Of a DNA stretch of 64,000 bases, positions 36,372 through 51,300 are shown piece after piece. The notes beneath the pieces are model-generated. The model saw nothing but the letters and a program-made list of their open reading frames with translations, did not search any database and was not told the origin of the DNA. The number at the start of each line of letters is the position of its first letter. Positions within the stretch are counted from its first letter, which is position 1. The stretch comes from Mytilus edulis (Eukaryota > Mollusca > Bivalvia > Mytilida > Mytilidae): positions 91,046,749 through 91,110,748 of the forward strand of contig NC_092344.1 of the NCBI RefSeq assembly GCF_963676685.1, given 5' to 3'. A program made the position numbers and the translations under genes.

Positions 36372-39300
36372 TTATTCTCTATAAACAGACAAAATATCAT
36401 AAAATCCTTTAGTTGGCATCTGTGTAACTTTATGATTTAGATATTTAACAAATTTGAGTGTCCCTTTGTCTCTGTAAACCAATGATAAACTGTTCTCTGT
36501 TGGGTAAACTGACAGTAACTGAAATAAATAATAATTATAAGTTAGTAATTTCCCTTTTACATATCTGCCCTGTTATTATCCCTCGGTTGATATCTCCTCT
36601 TGGCCTACAGCCCTCTGGTAGATATCAAGATCTTTCACAAAATGGTTCCATACTGTTTGAAATTTAATTGATTTCTTAAGTGTTTTGTAAAAACATTTGT
36701 GCCCACAATATTCTTTTTAGGTGTATTCTGACATTTTGACAACTGGTATTCATAACACACTTGAATTACTGATCAACAAAATATATCTAAATCTCCACAT
36801 GAGGGTAAACAACTCTGTAAAATTTTGTTGCATTCAGACTGATATTAAGAAGAAATGTTGCTAAATTTGTGAAAACTATCTGTGGTCTGCCTCTAAGTTA
36901 CAGGTACCCTGCTAAATGTTTGTCTCCATGTCTCTAATTCAAGGGTTGCTATCTTACTGATGTATACACAATTACTCTTCTTCTTCAGAGATAAAAGATA
37001 TTTTTCTATTTATGGTGTATAAAAAAAGTTCTATAACAATCTATAATATATAAATGTTCAAATGCAACAAGATAAAGTAATGGGGACATAACTCAGTCCA
37101 TAGTATAGCTTGGTTTCCTCCAACTCTAATTAAAAACTAACAACTTTTGTAAATACATCTAGTGACACTTAAAAATAAGTTGTCAGCAGTGCAGCTAGTA
37201 ATTTTGCAATGAAATATGTTCCAATATTTAAGTATCACCTCTTCATCTTCTCCTTTAGCTATATATGAGGTGAATCCTCCATACTCCTCACTCCAACCTA
37301 CAAATTATTTTTCAGCATATATATAAAACTAGGCAATATTATAAGCAAGATTGTCAGTAAACAATGTCAGTGATTGCACATATCCTTCTTTTCACCACTA
37401 CAATTGACTCTTGTGTTATTAAGACAGTTAAACATATAGATCAGGATGATAGGATATGCACCTAAAATAATTATTGTATTCATATATAATTGCAATTTAT
37501 ATCTACCACTTGGCTCAATGATGTTAAAAAAAAGGTCCTGCCCCCCTCACATAATACTAGTATAGACCACATACCTTCACAACATATATGTAATAAAGAA
37601 TCTAATTCAAACTCTGTTGTTGTACAATCTGTATCACGGATCAATGTATAGTTCCCATGGTTCCATTTTCTAACCTCACTATGGCAACATGGTATTTTTT
37701 CCTCACCTGTAAAAAAAATTAAGGCACAAATATCTAAGGGTTGTTCCTTAAATGGACTTATTTGGTGTTGGTTGTACTACAGCACTTAGAGTTCAGTATT
37801 TTTGTGATTTTACTTTTGATATTACCCTGATATGCATAAAATTTTAATTGATTATTTCCTATTTATTGTTTTTTGATAATAAACCCCATCCCATCAAATA
37901 TTTTAGTCAAACTATACTTCAAATTTATCTAACAAGTTGAATATATTTTTATATATACATGAATAGCTAAGTTTTACTTAACACATCTGTACATGAAATC
38001 CTTTTTTTTTTATCCCAATCTCCAGAAATGTTCTGCTAATGAAAAATGTGACAGAAATGGGAATTATTGATTGACAACAGACAGGAGTTAAACAGTATAA
38101 CCCCTGTTTTCAATTTTTAATAAAAGCAGATGTTGAATTAACATGAATGAGACAGCATCTCAATAACATAATTTAATCAAAATAAGTATTTTTATGAAAG
38201 CCAAACATTGGGTTGATATTGTCAAGCTATAGGTTAATATCTAAAAAGATATGTTTTTTTTTACACTTTCTATTAAATCACACAGATATAATTATAAACC
38301 TCTTTCTATAGTAAATTCTCTATTAAAGACACAAAGATATAATATTAAACTCTTTCTATAGTAAATTCTCTATTAAAGACACAAAGATATAATTATAAAC
38401 CTCTTTCTATAGTAAATTCTCTATTAAAGACACAAAGATACAATTATAAACCTCTCTCCATAGTAAATTCTCTTTACCATTATTTTGATTATTCTCAGAC
38501 GTTTCACCATCTGAATCAGAACAAGAAGCCAATTCGTGTAACTTTAATCCAGTAATGTTTGACAAAACTAAAAAGAATGCATCTGACTGAAGAAAATCTA
38601 GACAGTTCTTCAACATTTCTGGTGCAGAGTTCATGTCTAATGCTGAGTATTTTCTACAAATATAGCAATTACAGACACTTAAATACTAAGATAAATGAGA
38701 GAAAATACAAATCAAAATATTGTTAGTATGTAATTTATAGGTTAGTTTGAATATGATAAAATTATCTTTTCTAAACATTTTACTACCAGTATTCAATAAA
38801 GATTAGCTTCTTTTCAAAACATGTCCCATAACACATTATTTTAGGAGCTAAAGTATGTTTTTTTTAAATGTGAAAAGACACGAAAAGTATGACCTACCCT
38901 TATTGAATGAATTGAATGTATTTGATAGAGTTAAGTTATAAGTTATAAATTCAAATTAAGTCAATTGAACCATAAAATGTAAAACATGTAAAAACTGATT
39001 ATAAGTTTAAAATGGAGGTCAAAATAAAATATTTTGGTTTAAGACTGCAAAAATCTGCATCTATTCCCTACCCTATAAACAACTATCTGAACACTGATGA
39101 ATCAAATTAGGTTTCTTAGTTTGATACCAAATACCAAATTAGGTTTCTTAGTTTGATACCAAATACCAAATTAGGTTTCTTAGTTTGATACCAAATACCA
39201 AATTAGGTTTCTTAGTTTGATACCAAATACCCTACTGTGGATTCAGTTATTTTAGTGGGTACCAATTTTCGTGGATTAAGGAAAACTTCCATGTTCGTGG

Positions 39301-42300
39301 ATATTTAATTTCATGGTTTTGCGGAAGTCTGTATACAAGCATATAGAAAATTTGCTACTCGTTGAACATTTATTTCGTGGTTCTTTCGTACCCATGGAAT
39401 CCACGAACATCGATATCCAATGAATAATAATGACTCCACAGTATATCATTTCCCTGATAGTTCTACCTTTTGTTAGCAGGACCTTTCCTTTTCCATTCTA
39501 AGTTTGTCTCTTGAATTGCTGTTTTTAATTCTTCATATTTTTCTGGCTGAAATAAACAAATTTAGTAATTTCATCCTTACCATTTTCAAATATTTAAAAG
39601 CCTTAGGGATGAAAATGTGTAGCAATGAACGATTAAACACTAATAGCTAAAATATGAAATAAAATGTGTAACTAGCTTGAATTATGTCAAGAGATGAATA
39701 AAGCTGAGAGGCATTAACATACTTAATGAATACCACATTTCTTTTTCAAAGACATCAACTTATTTTGATAAACTGGCTTAAACTGAACTATTTAACACAT
39801 GATGTATATTCATTAGATTGGTTAACATGATGTAAGTTTGTACACATTATAATTTGTTCAGGGTTTCTATACAAGTTATATGTTTTTTGACACAAACCTT
39901 TTTGCACCAGGTGATAAAAGTTTATCTTCTAAAATTTATCAGCTTAATGTCTTAAATTAAAATCTACATACTTAAAATATTTTTAATGCTATTCTCCTAG
40001 TCTTTAAAGTGATATTTAGGACACTTGAATGGTTTAAATTCTATTTTTATGTTTCTCCCAATACAACAAGAGTGCACACACTGAAATATCTTGCCTTCTT
40101 TACTAATCATTGATATTATGTTGATTGTACTATACTCACTGGCGTCAACGTGATGATCGTAACTGCAGTTACGATCATCCCAATATGGTGGACACAAATA
40201 TAGGGAAATTTTATAAGGCTGATTACTCCACTTTAACAGGTTATTTTCAGATATGTATTATTTCAAGAAACATCTTTATAAGCATTGCCAATGAAATATT
40301 TTTTCGGACTGGATGGAAAAGCAACAAGAAGAATGAAAATCGAGATACAAAAAATCACAATGATGATCGTAACTTTTATTTATTTTTATAAACGATGATC
40401 GTAACTTGTACTTAAGATGATCATAACTGTTTGTTCCAACGGAGCATTTTCTGATAAATAAGGACAAATAAAGCTGTCTAGTATGCGACAAAATGTACGT
40501 TATCAGCTGATATTGTGATAATAATGACTATCACGATCATAGAGGGGATGATAACGTCCTATTGGTAAGTGCACAAATGGTTATGACTTCGCGAGATTTG
40601 GTATTTCTTATTTATCTAGTTCAATATTAAAATGCATTGGGGGTTAACACAACTTTATATTGATTTCATATGTTTTATATAAATAAGGTATTGGACAGTT
40701 CATATTAATGACCAGTTTGTTAAAATTGAAGTTTTTATTTTATTTTTTTCCCTACACTTTTAGGGACAATAGTACCTTTCGAGGTTCTGGTATTTTTGGG
40801 GAATTCAGACTTTATAGTTTCTTTTATTAACAGATTTACGATTTTTAAGGGAGAGGTTGGAAAAATAAAGCATTCAGAAGTGAAATCATATCTGTTGAAT
40901 AAAATAAACCCAATGAAACCGTCAATAAAGGGAGCTACTATTTGATTTTTATTTTGGGGGAGGGGCTAGGATGAATAATTTTGTCCTGCATTTTTTTTGT
41001 TGAACTCTCTATCCTGTGTTTTTATTTTTACTCTATTTGGTCCTCCTTTTTTTCATCATGATTTTTTTTTTACATAAATTGTCATCCTGCCTTTTTGTTT
41101 GGCCAAGATAATCATCCGGCCTTTTTTTACTCAAATCTCCTGTCCTGCCTTTTTCCAAACATCTCCCCTTATGATAGATCCCTTATTGATACGTTTGGCT
41201 CAACACAACTTCTTCGACCAACTTCAATAATACATGTCATATACCGTATAAATGTAATAATTTGTAGCTTGAAAAATCTAATATGAACGTGTATACCATC
41301 TATTTCAACTTTCCCTTCTTTACATAGATAGTCAACCCATGGTAAATATAGGCTACAGTAGTTCGGTGGCGTATCCAGAGATTTTCAAAAAGGGATTGGG
41401 GACTGGCTGCCTAAGAGTAGGCCCGCTACAGTCATGCTTTATTGATTCCCTATACAATCAACCAAATTTCCCCCACAAAAAGGTGATGCGAGCATCTTGA
41501 CCCTCCCTCGAAGTCCACCTCTGTAGTCTTCCAATTTTTAATAGTCATAGTTTAAGAAAACAAGTCAAAGTTACAATCATCTGTAGACGAAGTTACGATC
41601 ATCATCGTGATTTTTTGAATCTCGATTTTCGTTCTTCTGTTTGTTTTTCTGTAACTTATGAAAAACACATTCAACGGCAATGCTTATAAAGATGTTTCTT
41701 GATATACAACAAATCTGAAAATAAGCTGTTAAAGTGGAGAAATCAGCATTCTAAAATATCCCTATATTTGTGTCCGCCATATTTGGATGATCGTTACTGC
41801 AGTTACGATCATCACGTTGACGCCAGTGATACTGTAAGACTGACATATAGATCATAAAATATTTCCATACACCAAAGTTAGTTGACCTATTGCATATAGT
41901 ATTAGAAAAAAAGACCAAAACTCAAAAACTTAACTTGGACCACTGAACCATGAAAATGAGGTCAAGGTCAGATGAAACCTGCCAGCTAGACATGTACACC
42001 TTACAATCATTCCATACACCAAATATAGTAGACCTATTGCATACAGTATAAGAAAAACAGACCAAAACACAAAAATTTAACTATAACCACTGAACCATGA
42101 AAATGAGGTCAAGGTCAGCCTGCCAGTTGGACATGTACACCTTACACTGCTTCCATACACCAAATATACTAAACCTATTGCTTATAGTATCTGAGATATG
42201 GACTTGACCACCAAAACTTAACCTTGTTCACTGATCCATGAAATGAGGTTGAGGTCAAGTGAAAACTGTCTGATGGGCATGAGGACCTTGCAAGGTACGC

Positions 42301-45300
42301 ACATACCAAATATATATTTATCCTATTACTTATAATAAGAGAGAATTTAACATTACAAAAAATCTTAACTTTTTTTTCAAGTAGTCACTGAACCATGAAA
42401 ATGAGGTCAAGGACATTGGACATGTGACTGACGGAAACTTCGTAACATGAGGCATCCATATACAAAGTATGAAGCATCCAGGTCTTCCACCTTCTAAAAT
42501 ATAAAGCTTTTAAGAAGTTAACTAACACCCGCAAAGTGGAAAGGGATTAATATAAGTTGCAAAACTTGTTTCCCAATCCACTATAAATAAATATGTTTAA
42601 ACTAAACTAACGCTGCCACCAGATCACTATCTCTATGTCGAGCTTTCTGCGACAACAGTCGCAGGCTCGACAAAAATCATATCCATAAAAAGTTTTGTTG
42701 TGTTCTTTAAATTCTTTTTGTATCAATGCTCAGTATTAAACTGTAGCATGAAGTCATGGAAATATGACAGAAATATACAAAACAAAATACTGTGTACTTG
42801 TATCATCTATTTGTGTTCAGCGGTTCATAAAACACTTACAACTTGTACTAAAATTCTGTACACAACATATGTATATCGTTTTAAGAATTCCAAGGAGGAC
42901 AGTAAATCATGAGTTTATATCATCAATGAAAAACATTTTCAATTGCTTTGATGTTGGAATCAACATTTTTTTAACATTGAAATTGGTACCTCCTTAAAAT
43001 TAAAATAAAATGGACAAAAAAGGTTAACTTGTATACCAGTAGGAAGTCTGTAAGTTCAATTTCTGAGTCATCTTCAAATTTTTCCTGTATTTCTGACTGT
43101 GTAACTGGGTCCAAATAAGCAGGATTTATCCAATCATAAAATGTATCTTCCTGGTTTAAAAAAGACAACAAACATCAGCTACATTTCTCAGCTATATTAA
43201 CAATTATTTTAGCAAGGATTGGTGTATTACAAATTTTAAATAATTCTTAAATTATTCAAAGTTAATACATCTATGAATTGTGACTTGGTTTTGGTCTTTT
43301 ACAAGATGCACTTCATCAAATATTATGATAGGGTTTGACGGTTTCTTGACTAGGTGTCATTGAATTTCTTTTCCTCCAAAAAACAATATTATCTCCCTTC
43401 AGTCCTTTTTAAAAATCATATCATGCAATCATTTAACAAGCATGTGACAGATAGTCTCTTAGTTACTTACCAATAGGCTATTTGCCAATTCCCGTAATTG
43501 ACCCTGTAATTAGAGATCCCTAATTTGGTTGTCTCCCTTATGACAGACATTATTTTTTATTTACAATGGAGAGCTAGCAGACAGAGCAAATTTACCTGTG
43601 CGTAATGTGAGTAATCTATAAAGTTTTTATATCTTTTAATTACATTACTTTATTGTTTAGCTAAATACTTTTGACATCAGAAATTATTTTTCATGAAAAA
43701 TTAGTTAAACCGCCGATACATCACTTTCAATTCATCATGCTTTGCATTGGCAAAAGGGAATCTTGTCCGGTATGGAACCAGTCTACGATTGACAAAGGGA
43801 AGTAATTTGTTTAAAAAGTGTGTAATAATAGAATCAAATCGGTAATTGGCAAATGGACTATTGCTTCTAGGATTTCCAGTAATTATCTAATTAGAAAGAT
43901 AACTAATCAATTATTTATAGTTTTGTGTTGATATATATCTTTCTTTATTTCTCTGTATCTGTTTTTCTGCCTTTTTTTTCTCAGTGAAATGAAATAAGAA
44001 GATGTGGTATGTGTGTCAATGAGACAGCTCTACATCCAAGTCACAATGTTTATATTCTCTGAAACATAGTGAGAGGTAAAACCATTTGTACTTTTGTATG
44101 ATATGTGATTATATTTACATCAACAGATCTTGAAGGATGCAGTGTGACAGGAGATTCAACATAAGGTTCAGGTCTTTCAACTGGTGGTCCATGGAACCAA
44201 CCACTTATGGACAGTCTTGTCTTGTCTTCTGTTAATACTTCAGCAACCTAATCAATAAAACTTTAGAAAATATGGTAATATGTTATTTCTCTTTTTCTTA
44301 ATCCCTCAATTTTTTTTACAAGTACAGGGAAATTCAAATAAATGATATAAATCTCAGAATTTCATAAACATCTTCTATGGTACATTTTACTGTCTTTAAT
44401 TTTTTTATACGACCGCAAAAAAAACGATCATGTCATCTGCATCGTCGTCGTCTGCATCGCTGTCCGAAGACGCATTTAGTTTCCTGACAATAACTTTAGT
44501 TTAAGTGAATGGATCTCTATAAATTTTTACCAGAAGGTTCAATACCACTAAGGGAAGGTTGGGATTGATTTTGGGGGTTATGGTCCCCAATAGTTCAGGA
44601 ATTAGGGGCCAAAAACGGGGCCCAAAATAAGCATTTTTGTAGTTTTCAAACAATAACTTGTGTTCAAGTATATGAATCTCTCTGAAATTATACCACAAGT
44701 TTCCATACCATGAAGGGATGGTTAGTATTGACTTTGGGGGTTATGGCTCAAAATGTTTTGAAAATAGGGGCAAAAAAAGGGGAAAAACTAGGTTTTTCTG
44801 GTCAATGGACAATTAAGACAATTTAAAAGCAGTGAAAGGGAGATAATTCTAAACCATTTAACATACAATGTTGGGTATGGTATGTTCAGATTTACCTCCC
44901 TTACACTACTTGTAAATTATATATAAAGAAATGTCAGGTTTTGGACTAATTGCAAAAAAAAGGGGGGTGATAGTAGTTTTCAATTATTTTTTTCCCAAAT
45001 TTCTAGAATTCCAAATTTTTTAAAAGTTTGAAGAAGAAATCTTTAATTGCACAATATTGCGCAATAGATTTGTAAGATCTTGACATTTGTTTTGTGTCAG
45101 AAACCCATATTATGTAAAAAATTTAATCACAATCCAAATTCAGAGCTGTATCAGGCTTGAATGCTGTGTCCATACTTGCCCCAACTGTTAAGGGTTCAAC
45201 CTCTGAGGTTGTTTAAAGCTGCGCCCTGCGGAGCACCTGGTTGGTTCATATCTCTGAAACTAAAGCGTTTAGAGCAAAGCTGATGTGAAATAAAATTGTT

Positions 45301-48300
45301 CATTAGGTGAAGATCTATCGGCCCTGAAATTTTAAGACCAATTAGGCAACCCTTTATTGGGTTGCTAGCTCTGAATTGGTAATTTTGAGAAAAAATTTCA
45401 GCTTTTGGTTATTATCTTCAATATTATTATAGATAGAGAAAAACTGTAAACAGCAATAATGTACAGCAAAGTAAGACCTATAAATAAGTCAACATGACCA
45501 AAAGGGTCAATTGACCCATTAAGGAGTAATTGCCCTTTATAGTCAATTTTTTGCGTCATTTAATGCTATCATGTCGTCTGCGTCGTTGTCTGCCTCGTCG
45601 TCCGAAGTCGCATTTAGTTTCCGGACAAAAACTTTAGTTTTAGTTAATAGATCTCTATAAATTTTTACCAGAAGGTTCAATATCACTAAAGGAAGGTTGG
45701 GATTGATTTTGGGGGTTATGGTCCCAATAGTTTAGGAATTAGGGGCCAAAATGGGGGCCCAACATAAGCATTTTTGTAGTTTTCAAACAATAACTTGTGT
45801 TTAAGTGTATGAATCTCTCTGAAATTATACCAAAGGTTTCAATACCATCTTGACATTTGTTTTGTGTCAGAAACCCATATTATGTCAAAAATTTTATCAC
45901 AATCCAAATTCAGAGCTGTATCAAGCTTGAATGTTGTGTCCATACTTGCCCCAACGGTTCAGGGTTCAACCTCTGCGGTCTAATAAAGCTGCGCCCTGCG
46001 GAGCACCTGGTTTAAGATATATCAGTGCTTATTATTTTATGTCTTCTATCAGTGACCATGTCCTATGCATATTTTTAATATTACACTGAACATTGTAAGG
46101 GCTATAGTAACATCAAGATTCTCTCATATTAGATTAAAGGATTGTCAAAGGTTACACTGAATTTTCCATTACAACAATAGTATCATCCAGAGTCTCTATC
46201 AATGATAGACTGAAGGAATGTCTAATTTTTATTCCTTAAAACTTCATGATTGTTCATTGTTTTGACTTTTCTTACCAGCATTTTTCTAAAATTAAGACTG
46301 ATATAAAAAGGAAACAGGTAAATTTGTCATTGCAACATTCATTTAAATAAGAAGAATCAAGAAGTTTGGGGTATACATAAAATGATCAACAACTGATTTC
46401 ATGCGCAATAATTTTACAGCATCAAACTTTGATACCTGGATGTCATGGTTTACAACTTTGTTTGACGATAAACATAATTCTGAGCAGTATCTGATGTACT
46501 CTTTTTAAGATCTGTTACCTCATAAATCAACTATTGAAATAAGTAGCATGGTAATAAGACCAACCTGATGGTAAGATACAGCGTTAACTTCAAAGAAGGC
46601 AAAATTATTTCTGACAGGTAAAATAGACTTTACTGTTGCGTCTGGCTGACCATTTTCTATCAAAGAAAAAGGATGATATAGTGTTTAATTTAAACTTAAA
46701 ACAAAATTAAAAACTTATGACGAAAAAGTCTACAAAAGTCTAAAGCCAAAAATACATAAAAAATATACAGGCATTTTCAAACTGCATCAACTAACAACCC
46801 AAGACATAAATTGATGATAGGTTGAATAATTTTCATGCCTACTACCTTAATCCCTTCATAAGTAAACCCTATATCATAAAAGTAAAACATACAATGAAAA
46901 ACTTTCAATAAAACGACAACATTTAATCTATATAAAAAAAAATAGGACAAGATTGCACATTATCTGAAACTGATTAGGTTATTTTATTAGTAAAGAAAAA
47001 AAAGGACAATCTGATGTTCAAACCTAACCATGTTCAATAAATTTAAAACCCCCAAAAAAAAGACAGGAGGCAGGACTTACAAGATAAATGTTCAAATCAA
47101 ATAAATGGTCTACAATAAGCTAAATAACTCTTTACCAATTACCATTAACATTAAATAGATCCAAAGCTCCCCCATCTTCTTTTGTCCATTTTTCTGGTAC
47201 TAAGTAATAAATAAAGGCTATCCTTCTATCATCTAATTCATCATCATGACACAGCAATGTATCTGGAAAATAATACATCAATCAATAAATGGGGGGTTTA
47301 GATCAGTCAACTGTTTTCCACTAGATATCAAAGTGGTACCTAATAACACTACAGGGAGATAACTCTGTAAAATCAGCTAAAGTTTAATTCCAATCTATTG
47401 TTAAGAAAATATTAAGTATTTCAATGATCAATATTAGTGTTTGTCAAACTGTTATCTTATTGTACAAGTTATCCAATGATTTTTTTCTGTGAAAGCAATT
47501 GTTTCAAGTTTTTTGAAATTTTTATATTTTTTTCAAAGGGTCAAAGTAAATATTTTCTAAAAATGTTATGAAAATAAAACGAGCCAAATTAATTTTAGTC
47601 AAAGTGTTGGGTACCACCTTAATTCAAAAAGATTTTTTTTTAATAATATCATGCTGTACATTGTCAACAAAACTATACAATTTATTTCTTGAATAATCTT
47701 CTTATAAAAGGGTTTAAAAAATAAATAAAATAATAATCAGTTACTGATTAAATGAAATTTCATAATTGGTTGATTTATTGATGGGCAACAATATCCTGCA
47801 GAAAATGTTACATGCATTTTCAGTACAATTACATTTAAAAGTCATAAGATCATCTCCTAATTAGTTATATACAAGATGCTAGTTCACATGGTAAGAGAAT
47901 GTTAACCTTAATAATCTGACTATGAGTTGACCAGTTTATTTTTAACTTTTGAAAGTGGCATGTTTTGTGGACAAAAGCTATTCCAATTTTTAAAAATTGT
48001 TTGGTTGACCAGGTAATAGATCATACTTACGGTCTCTTGCAATTATTTTATACCTCAAAGACATAACCATTACCTGTATACTGATATTTGGCACAAGATA
48101 AGTCAACAGTATCTACTAGTTCTACCTCAAAGACATAACCATTACCTGTATACTGATATTTGGCACTAAGTCAACAGTATCAACTAGTTCTATCTCAAAG
48201 ACATAACCATTACCTGTATACTGACATTTGGCACAAGATAAGTCAACAGTATCAACTAGTTCTACCTCAAAGACATAACCATTACCTGTATACTGATATT

Positions 48301-51300
48301 TGGCACAAGATAAGTCAACAGTATCTACTAGTTCTACCTCAAAGACATAACCATTACCTGTATACTGATATTTGGCACTAAGTCAACAGTATCAACTAGT
48401 TCTATCTCAAAGACATAACCATTACCTGTATACTGATATTTGGCACTAAGTCAACAGTATCAACTAGTTCTATCTCAAAGACATAACCATTACCTGTATA
48501 CTGACATTTGGCACAAGATAAGTCAACAGTATCTACTAGTTCTACCTCAAAGACATAACCATTACCTGTATACTGATATTTGGCACAAGATAAGTCAACA
48601 GTATCTACTAGTTCTACCTCAAAGACATAACCATTACCTGTATACTGATATTTGGCACTAAGTCAACAGTATCAACTAGTTCTACCTCAAAGACATAACC
48701 ATTACCTGTATACTGATATTTGGCACTAAGTCAACAGTATCAACTAGTTCTACCTCAAAGACATAACCATTACCTGTATACTGATATTTGGCACAAGATA
48801 AGTCAACAGTATCTACTAGTTCTACCTCAAAGACATAACCATTACCTGTATACTGATATTTGGCACTAAGTCAACAGTATCAACTAGTTCTATCTCAAAG
48901 ACATAACCATTACCTGTATACTGATATTTGGCACTAAGTCAACAGTATCTACTAGTTCTACCTCAAAGACATAACCATTACCTGTATACTGATATTTGGC
49001 ACAAGATAAGTCAACAGTATCTACTAGTTCTACCTCAAAGACATAACCATTACCTGTATACTGATATTTGGCACAAGATAAGTCAACAGTATCTACTAGT
49101 TCTACCTCAAAGACATAACCATTACCTGTATACTGATATTTGGCACAAGATAAGTCAACAGTATCTACTAGTTCTATCTCAAAGACATAACCATTACCTG
49201 TATACTGATATTTGGCACTAAGTCAACAGTATCAACTAGTTCTACCTCAAAGACATAACCATTACCTGTATACTGATATTTGGCACTAAGTCAACAGTAT
49301 CAACTAGTTCTACCTCAAAGACATAACCATTACCTGTATACTGATATTTGGCACAAGATAAGTCAACAGTATCTACTAGTTCTACCTCAAAGACATAACC
49401 ATTACCTGTATACTGATATTTGGCACAAGATAAGTCAACAGTATCTACTAGTTCTACCTCAAAGACATAACCATTACCTGTATACTGATATTTGGCACTA
49501 AGTCAACAGTATCAACTAGTTCTATCTCAAAGACATAACCATTACCTGTATACTGACATTTGGCACAAGATAAGTCAACAGTATCAACTAGTTCTACCTC
49601 AAAGACATAACCATTACCTGTATACTGATATTTGGCACTAAGTCAACAGTATCTACTAGTTCTACCTCAAAGACATAACCATTACCTGTATACTGATATT
49701 TGGCACAAGATAAGTCAACAGTATCTACTAGTTCTACCTCAAAGACATAACCATTACCTGTATACTGATATTTGGCACAAGATAAGTCAACAGTATCTAC
49801 TAGTTCTACCTCAAAGACATAACCATTACCTGTATACTGATATTTGGCACAAGATAAGTCAACAGTATCTACTAGTTCTATACCAGTTATATCTGTTATC
49901 CATTCTTTTAAGTCTTTATATATCAGAGACCTTTTGAATAAAAATGTAAAACATGGATGTATTTGTAGAATGCTAGCATTCAATATCAATTTTAAAAGTC
50001 TGAAAAGTTGCAAAATTTTTGATTTCCAAATTTTATTAGGCAATTGAACATGAACAAGGAATATTTCTTAAAGCTTTATTAAAAAAAAATGTCCACTTTA
50101 TACCAAATGCAGTCAGTTTAATTCTATTTGTTGATTAATTTTGATGTTGTCCCTAGAGGTTGGATACAATTGTATCTGTTTTCAATGATTAATTTTGATT
50201 TTGTCCCTAGAGGTTGGCTACAAAGTATCATTGATTTTGTCCCTAGAGGTCGGCTACAAAGTATCATTGATTTTGTCCCTAGAGGTTGGCTACAAAGTAT
50301 CAGTGATTTTGTCCCTAGAGGTTGGCTACAGAGTATCATTGATTTTGTCCCTAGAGGTTGGCTACAAAGTATCATTGATTTTGTCCCTAGAGGTTGGTTA
50401 CAAAGTACCATTGAAACATAAAAACAATTAGAATATTAAAATACAATGCAAAGAACTTAAAAATGTAATTTAAACAATATTTCAAACCAAAGTAAATTAT
50501 CAATATTACCTAAGAGCATTTATATATGGCAGATCAACAACTTTTAAATCTTCTTTACTCTGTAATAGAAAGTCAAGCCATGCAAAATAAGTATGAAATA
50601 TAGGTCATTGTGATGAAATATAGGTCATTGTGGCAAATTGTACATGCATAAAATGGCTACATTATTTGAGTCTTGCATTTAATTTGTGGTAGAAAAATTG
50701 TCTTTTGTTGGTTTTCAGTATAAATTTTGATTTTGTTGACATTAAATACCAAAACTGAATTAACAGATTTACTTTTTAATATTGTAACCTATTCACAAGT
50801 TAGTAGAATTGTTTTTAAAATGGTATGCTCATTTTCAACACAAGAATGCTGTAAGGCATGATATGGAATATTAATGTTTGTTTACCTTACCGTAATTAAA
50901 AATAAATAAATGTATAACTGAGTTTTGTGGGTGCAATATTTCCTTGAGTATACCTAAGGAGAAACTTATCTTTATTTGCCAAGTGAATACAAATGTTACT
51001 GTTAATTACCTAGTAAATGTTATTTGTATCTGTATAAACTTATTTCCTAAGTAAGTTACCTGGTAAAACTTGTAGAGATCATTGTTCTTTTCTGTAAATG
51101 TTAACTCTGATAATTCTTCTTGTAGCTGTTGTAAAAATTCTACATTTTGTACAAAATTGTTTATTACTGCATGGAAGAAAGGTTGGTGGGAAAAGTTTAT
51201 ACAACCTGAAATATATATGGAATTTTTCTATAAGTTGAATTTGAACAACGAACAATTTATATCATGTATATACAGAAAGTGGACAAACAATATTATACAG

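Noticed and set aside
48160..49937. Open frames on the plus strand repeating [20 protein letters not shown]
   Set aside because: They are the antisense shadow of the 72/68-bp array. The true coding content is only the exon 4 end on the minus strand.
50124..50431. Repetitive open frames on both strands ([10 protein letters not shown] and others)
   Set aside because: A 36-bp unit keeps any stop-free frame open indefinitely. No start context, domain or splice sites; the region is intron 3 of OGFOD1.
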